Shown here: positions 59,842-64,000 of the stretch, piece by piece
Numbering within the stretch: position 1 is the stretch's first letter
Layout of the letters: each line of letters begins with the position of its first letter
Assembly (NCBI RefSeq): GCF_000219535.2
Contig: NZ_CP007806.1
Coordinates: forward strand, 4,066,501 to 4,130,500
Direction of reading: 5' to 3'
From: Brevibacillus laterosporus LMG 15441
GTDB lineage: Bacteria > Bacillota > Bacilli > Brevibacillales > Brevibacillaceae
DNA length: 64,000 nucleotides
The notes under the pieces: generated by a model
The model's input: the letters and a program-made list of their open reading frames with translations, nothing else
Database searches by the model: none
What the model was told of the DNA's origin: nothing
Translations under genes and position numbers: made by a program

Positions 59842-61959
59842 CTACTTCGAAATATTCCCAGATTCCAACTTAATAGATACAAACTTCACAATGTTATTCG
59901 ACCCGTCTACTTCATAGAGACCAAGATATTGTCCTGCCGTTGCCTGGATGTCGTCACCAGAAGTGTAGCTAGTCCCTCCACTAAGAACATCACCTACATT
60001 TGGTTTCGTGAATTCATGATCTTCTAGTTTGTATTTCAAGCTGTTTTCTTCGCCTACAGTATAGGTTACTTTTGTTGTCCCAGTAGCACTACCTGCCTCT
60101 ACGTTATGACCACTAATAGCCGGAGCAACAATCGGAGCAACTTTGATATCCCCAGCTTGCAACTGAATAGATACAAACTTCACAATGTTATTCGACCCGT
60201 CTACTTCATAGAGACCAAGATATTGTCCTGCCGTTGCCTGGATGTCGTCACCAGAAGTGTAGCTAGTCCCTCCACTAAGAACATCACCTACATTTGGTTT
60301 CGTGAATTCATGATCTTCTAGTTTGTATTTCAAGCTGTTCTCTTCGCCTACAGTATAGGTTACTTTTGTTGTCCCAGTAGCACTACCTGCCTCTAGGTTA
60401 TGACCACTAATAGCCGTAACAGCAATCGGTGCAGCTTTGATATCCCCGGCTTGCAACTGAATAGATACAAACTTCACAATGTTATTCGACCCGTCTACTT
60501 CATAAAGACCAAGATATTGTCCTGCCGTTGCCTGGATGTCGTCACCAGAAGTGTAGCTAGTCCCTCCACTAAGAACATCACCTACATTTGGTTTCGTGAA
60601 TTCATGATCTTCTAGTTTGTATTTTAAGCTGTTTTTATTGCCTACAACATAAGTGACTTTTGTTGTCCCGGTAGCACTACCTACCTCTACGTTATGACCA
60701 CTAATAGTCGGAACAGCAATCGGTGCAGCTTTGATATCCCCAGCTTTCAACTGAATAGATACAAACTTCACAATGTTATTCGACCCATCTACTTCATAGA
60801 GACCAAGATATTGTCCTGCCGTTGCCTTGATGTCGTCACCAGAAGTGTAGCTAGTCCCTCCACTAAGAACATCACCTACATTTGGTTTCGTGAATTCATG
60901 ATCTTCTAGTTTGTATTTTAAGCTGTTTTTATTGCCTACAACATAAGTGACTTTTGTTGTCCCGGTAGCACTACCTACCTCTACGTTATGACCACTAATA
61001 GTCGGAACAGCAATCGGTGCAGCTTTGATATCCCCGGCTTCCAACTGAACAGATATGAACTTCACAATGTGATTCGATCCGTCTACTTCATACAGACCTA
61101 GATTTTTTCCTGCCGTAGCCTTGATGTCGTTACCAGAGATATAGTCTTGCTCGCCACCAGGAAGCGCTTCTCCTACTTTTGGTGTCGTGATTACACTATC
61201 TGCTAGTTTATATTTCAGGCTATTTCCGTTGCCTACAGTATAGGTTACTTTTGTGGTCTCAGATGCACTACCTGCCTCTACCTTATGACCACTAATAGCC
61301 GGAGCAACAATCGGAGCAACTTTGATATCCCCGGCTTCCAACTGAACAGATATGAACTTCACAATGTGATTCGATCCGTCTACTTCATAGACACCAATAT
61401 ATTCATTAGCTTGTGCATCTGTAATATCATTTCCAGAAATATAAGCTACTGCCTTATTAGGTGCCTTAGTACCTTTATTTGGTGTATCAAATACCTGATT
61501 TTGTTTTAAAATTTTATAGCTATTGCCACCGACATTTGGCAATTCTAATTTTACACTCCTAGCGACACTACCTTTAGCTTTGCTAGTGATCGTAATTTTT
61601 TCAACTTTACCGATTACAGGGGCTACTACATGATTAGTGATAGGAGGAGCTACTCGTTTTGCTTTAGCTTTCTGCTCTTTCGATAAACCACCTATTTTTT
61701 CTGTATCCACATACTCTCCTACTTGGATATTTGTAGTAGAAGGTAATCCTATGACCGTTACATCAGATGTATTAAATAGTATTTTAGAAACGTTAACTTT
61801 ATTATCAAACTCAATTTCGGTAGCTTTATTGACAACTACCTCATTAAATGTAGAATTCGTTACCGTCACCTTTGCAAATGAAGGTGTTACAATCATGCTA
61901 AATGCAGCAGTAGAAAGAACAGCTAATACCGATAATTTTTTGAAATTAAACTTACTCAT
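59842..61959 (-). CDS. exported surface protein with ~98-residue tandem repeats
   Basis: 705 aa. Signal peptide (SKFNFKKLSVLAVLSTAAFSM ... PSFA-KV), a unique N-terminal domain (~30-190, with VTNSTFNEVVVNKATEIEFD), then about five and a half repeats. Each repeat has the scheme APxISGHNVEAGSATGTTK ... NSLKYKLxDxxFTKPNVGD ... YTSGDDIxATAGQYLGLYE ... NNIVKFVSIQL-AGDIK. No LPXTG, SLH or membrane anchor is visible, so attachment to the cell or spore is unclear. The repeats resemble beta-sandwich modules of Bacillus-type surface proteins. Downstream of, and in the same direction as, the 210-aa exported protein (gap 91 bases), so perhaps cotranscribed. Confidence 0.8.
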   Translation of the reverse strand: MSKFNFKKLSVLAVLSTAAFSMIVTPSFAKVTVTNSTFNEVVVNKATEIEFDNKVNVSKILFNTSDVTVIGLPSTTNIQVGEYVDTEKIGGLSKEQKAKAKRVAPPITNHVVAPVIGKVEKITITSKAKGSVARSVKLELPNVGGNSYKILKQNQVFDTPNKGTKAPNKAVAYISGNDITDAQANEYIGVYEVDGSNHIVKFISVQLEAGDIKVAPIVAPAISGHKVEAGSASETTKVTYTVGNGNSLKYKLADSVITTPKVGEALPGGEQDYISGNDIKATAGKNLGLYEVDGSNHIVKFISVQLEAGDIKAAPIAVPTISGHNVEVGSATGTTKVTYVVGNKNSLKYKLEDHEFTKPNVGDVLSGGTSYTSGDDIKATAGQYLGLYEVDGSNNIVKFVSIQLKAGDIKAAPIAVPTISGHNVEVGSATGTTKVTYVVGNKNSLKYKLEDHEFTKPNVGDVLSGGTSYTSGDDIQATAGQYLGLYEVDGSNNIVKFVSIQLQAGDIKAAPIAVTAISGHNLEAGSATGTTKVTYTVGEENSLKYKLEDHEFTKPNVGDVLSGGTSYTSGDDIQATAGQYLGLYEVDGSNNIVKFVSIQLQAGDIKVAPIVAPAISGHNVEAGSATGTTKVTYTVGEENSLKYKLEDHEFTKPNVGDVLSGGTSYTSGDDIQATAGQYLGLYEVDGSNNIVKFVSIKLESGNISK
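59860..61480 (-). repeat. ~294-bp coding tandem repeats
   Basis: Period 294 bases, seen for example as recurring segments at 60106, 60400 and 60694 in identical register. The four copies nearest the 3' end of the gene are nearly identical in DNA, including silent positions; two copies nearer the 5' end are diverged (one is 297 bases). This indicates recent expansion or gene conversion at the 3' end. Confidence 0.9.
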
Positions 61960-62050
61960 TACTATTCACTCCCTCATATATGTAAGGAGAGGACGATAAA
62001 AGAATGTATCGATCTCCCTAATATTCCAAAAAAGCATTGTGGATCTATAC

Positions 62051-62683
62051 CTACCCTACAATTGTTTTTCCTTCAACAGTAACATCGCTTAACTCCACAT
62101 TATTTTTGTCCACATTCGTAATCTTCAGATCGCCAATAATCTTTTTGCCTAAACCTTTAATGATGATGCTACGAGCTACAGTAATATCTCCTTGAATATC
62201 TGTTCCCAAAATAATGGTTTTCACATTTGGATTTTGTAATGCGATATTAAACTCAGTAGCATTAGTAACAATAACTTCTGTGGTAAGTAATTTTTGCTCA
62301 GGTTGCATTTCTTTTACAGTAGAAACGTTACCTTTAGCATCTACAGCGTAGAAACCTTTTTCTCCACCGATTTTTTCGAAATCTTTGCTAGTTATTGTTT
62401 TGTATTCAACTTCTTTTCCCGCTAATTTAGCAACCATCAGTTCTTGTAAAGTAGCTACTTTCCCATCCCAATTTACATAAAGAACGTTGTTTTCAACATT
62501 CTCTAAACCAGAATCATATAAATCTGCTACAAATTTATGGGTTTGTTTAATTAGTGCTTTGTCAGAATAGTATCTGTCTACTTTTCCACCAATATATACA
62601 CCGCCATCTGCTGCATAAGCAGAAGTAGCCATACTAGTTACTAGTGCTGCAGATAGCACTGATAGGATTACTTTTTTATTCAC
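62051..62683 (-). CDS. exported protein, unknown function
   Basis: 210 aa, ATG with AGGGG upstream. Signal peptide (NKKVILSVLSAALVTSMATS ... AYA-AD). The mature part has GGKVDRYYSDKALIKQTHKF, a middle region ending in GFYAVDAKGNVSTVKEM, and a C-terminal part with repeating short Val/Ile strands (VTNATEFNIALQNP, IILGTDIQGDITVARSIIIKG, DLKITNVDKNNVELSDVTV) that looks like the rungs of a beta-helix. No family assigned. Its VTNAT segment resembles the start of the neighbouring repeat protein (VTNST), hinting at a shared architecture. Confidence 0.75.
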   Translation of the reverse strand: MNKKVILSVLSAALVTSMATSAYAADGGVYIGGKVDRYYSDKALIKQTHKFVADLYDSGLENVENNVLYVNWDGKVATLQELMVAKLAGKEVEYKTITSKDFEKIGGEKGFYAVDAKGNVSTVKEMQPEQKLLTTEVIVTNATEFNIALQNPNVKTIILGTDIQGDITVARSIIIKGLGKKIIGDLKITNVDKNNVELSDVTVEGKTIVG

Positions 62684-62786
62684 TTACAACCCCTCCAAAT
62701 ATCGTATATTGAAGTATTTCATTCCCTTGTTTACATAACATATATGTTTTAGAAAGATAAGAGACCTTAGGCCGCTAATCTAGCAT

Positions 62787-63020
62787 TTAACCATAAACAT
62801 CTGGAAGTACTTCTGAAGCTGTTTGTTTCTTGATGTCTAGCTCACCCAAGTAGATGCTTTCACATATGTTACTGTGTTGGTTGGACGAACTGTTTTGTCT
62901 GGCTCCCCTTTTTGCTAGGTCTTCACTAACTGCAATGCTACTCCGACCTTTACATCAGTACTAAGCTTCAGTAAAAGCTACGAATGATGACACATCAAAT
63001 TGATCACTTAACCCAAAAAT
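62787..63020 (-). pseudogene. degraded surface-protein reading frame
   Basis: On the minus strand successive frames read DQFDVSSFVAFTEA, LKLSTDVKVGVALQLVKT, QKGEPDKTVRPTNTVTYVKAS and GELDIKKQTASEVLPDVYG-stop, interrupted by stops and frame changes. The order and composition look like one decayed beta-rich exported protein. No start remains. Confidence 0.45.
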
Positions 63021-63040
63021 GAGATAAACTATTTGACATT

Positions 63041-63383
63041 TTAAACAATAAAAAATACCCCTGATCCACGTCCGGGTTTCAGCTTATAGACAAAGATCCA
63101 AATGTCTGCACCCTTGAGATGTTTCTCTCTTTCATAACTATAGAAGCTGTTATTTAAAGTGAGGTTCCCGGTTCTTGAGGGCAATTGAAATTGTATGATA
63201 GATTGTACAGAATAAAAATAGAAAAAATTACTGTTGTCAAAAGTATTTTTAGTACCTAATCCTTTTGTATCATATGGAAATAAGCCTCATTTTAAAAAAT
63301 ATTTGGGTTGTCACATGCACCGAGGAAGTAATCATCCTTACTTCACTCAAATTTAAACTCCCCTTTAGGCAAACCAGTTACAA
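63041..63383 (-). pseudogene. second degraded reading frame
   Basis: The minus strand has VTGLPKGEFKFE, then (after a stop) SKDDYFLGACDNPNIF, then a longer open stretch DTKGLGTKNTFDNSNFFYF ... IIQFQLPSRTGNLTLNNSFY ... GADIWIFVYKLKPGRGSG, ending at TAA 63041. Stops and a shift separate the parts and the N-terminus is missing. Likely the remains of an exported protein gene; no family recognised. Confidence 0.45.
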
Positions 63384-63518
63384 TCTATTTTTCAGTGAGT
63401 AGATAGTGTTTCACCTTTACCCTAGATTCTTCATTCTAGAGCTTTCTTGTCCACATGATAAAATTGTAAGAGCATGATTAAAGCTGGCTAGAGAATTTCC
63501 TTGTTTGAATCAGGTAGA

Positions 63519-64000
63519 CTTTCAGACGAAAATATTCAAAAGTTACATACAATTATCAATGAATCATTAAAGTTAGTTGGAAAATGCTCCCTAAGAATGT
63601 AGCTTCCGTCATGACGGAAAAGAGGTACAGATTGGAGCTAAAACTAATTCTGGAAATAGAACTATAGCTATTGATGCAGAAACAGTAAAAGAGATGAGGG
63701 AAGTTGAAAAAAGATACAAAGCTGAAAAATTAAAAGCTGATCCAGGTATGTATGAAGATAACGGACTAGTTATTTGCACTATTGTAGGAACTCCAGTAAC
63801 TCCAAGAAATTTAATGAGGTCATTTTACCGTTTGATTGAAAAAGCGCAGGTAAAAAAAATAAAAATTCATGATCTTCGACATTCACATGCCACCATGCTA
63901 TTAAAAGCAAACGTTAATCCAAAGGTTGTTGTTGAACGTATGGGGTGGTCTGATATGAAGATGATAGACCGCTATGCTCACGTTTTACCTAACATTCAAA
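63519..64000 (+). pseudogene. tyrosine recombinase (integrase) with internal deletion, open at right edge
   Basis: Three pieces in three frames. LSDENIQKLHTIINESLK is the end of the core-binding domain; KMLPKNVASVM follows; from 63616 a continuous frame runs off the window: EVQIGAKTNSGNRTIAIDAE ... IHDLRHSHATMLLKANV ... VVERMGWSDMKMIDRYAHV. Box II HxLRH and the final RYAH (tyrosine expected a few residues later in the family pattern DRYAHV) are present, but the segment with the first catalytic Arg is gone, so the enzyme should be inactive. Similar to phage/ICE integrases of Firmicutes. Marks an old mobile-element site. Confidence 0.8.

Noticed and set aside
60106-61509. Repeated ~71-codon plus-strand ORFs opposite the repeat protein
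   Set aside because: They are shadows produced by the 294-bp repeats on the coding strand.

Overview
The window looks like chromosomal DNA of a spore-forming, motile, low-GC Gram-positive bacterium, most likely Brevibacillus (a B. laterosporus-like genome). This is inferred from strong GGAGG ribosome-binding sites, frequent TTG/GTG starts, a SpoIIP-type amidase, a sigma-D-like chemotaxis promoter, a Firmicutes-type aromatic amino acid hydroxylase and Fur boxes. There are no tRNA, rRNA or CRISPR features that I can see.

Region 1 (1-3.7 kb, minus strand): a truncated MoxR/YehL-type AAA ATPase, a small secreted protein, and a TetR - DUF3995 - FAD monooxygenase operon with a double palindromic operator.

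Region 2 (4.0-33.7 kb): the core of the window, a complete Fur-controlled locus for a salicylate-capped, thiazoline-type metallophore. The minus strand carries a type II thioesterase, a fused salicylate-AMP ligase/salicylate synthase, a 3035-aa NRPS (ArCP-Cy-A[MT-like]-PCP-Cy-A[MT-like]-PCP), a saccharopine-dehydrogenase-like reductase, a thiazolinyl imide reductase fused to a methyltransferase, and a terminal NRPS (docking-Cy-A[MT]-PCP-TE). The predicted backbone is salicylate plus three heterocyclised cysteines with no polyketide module. The plus strand carries an ECF-type importer (S component, EcfT, double EcfA) followed by two YbtP/YbtQ (IrtA/B)-like ABC half-transporters, overlapping as one operon. 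Three Fur boxes lie between the divergent arms. The product is not pyochelin (two Cys) or yersiniabactin (PKS module). Ulbactin-type compounds reported from Brevibacillus are a plausible but unproven match. By eye this locus is more GC-rich than its flanks.

Region 3 (33.8-57.2 kb): housekeeping and stress genes. These are an MCP receptor and a CheX-like protein with a sigma-D-like promoter, a zf-ISL3 transposase remnant, a RarD permease, an oxalate-decarboxylase-like bicupin with a changed active-site lid, an aromatic amino acid hydroxylase, a DUF3006/ComEC-like hydrolase pair, an MBL lipoprotein, a DUF418 membrane protein, two ECF sigma/anti-sigma operons, an SH3b-SpoIIP amidase, a secreted PIG-L deacetylase, an ASCH protein, a decayed VOC gene, a DHFR-like reductase and a WYL regulator.

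Region 4 (58.3-64 kb): a surface-protein zone rich in decay. It holds two secreted-protein genes broken at poly-A runs, a 705-aa exported protein built of about 294-bp tandem repeats, a 210-aa exported protein, two more degraded reading frames and a tyrosine recombinase with an internal deletion running off the right end. This suggests an old mobile-element insertion point.
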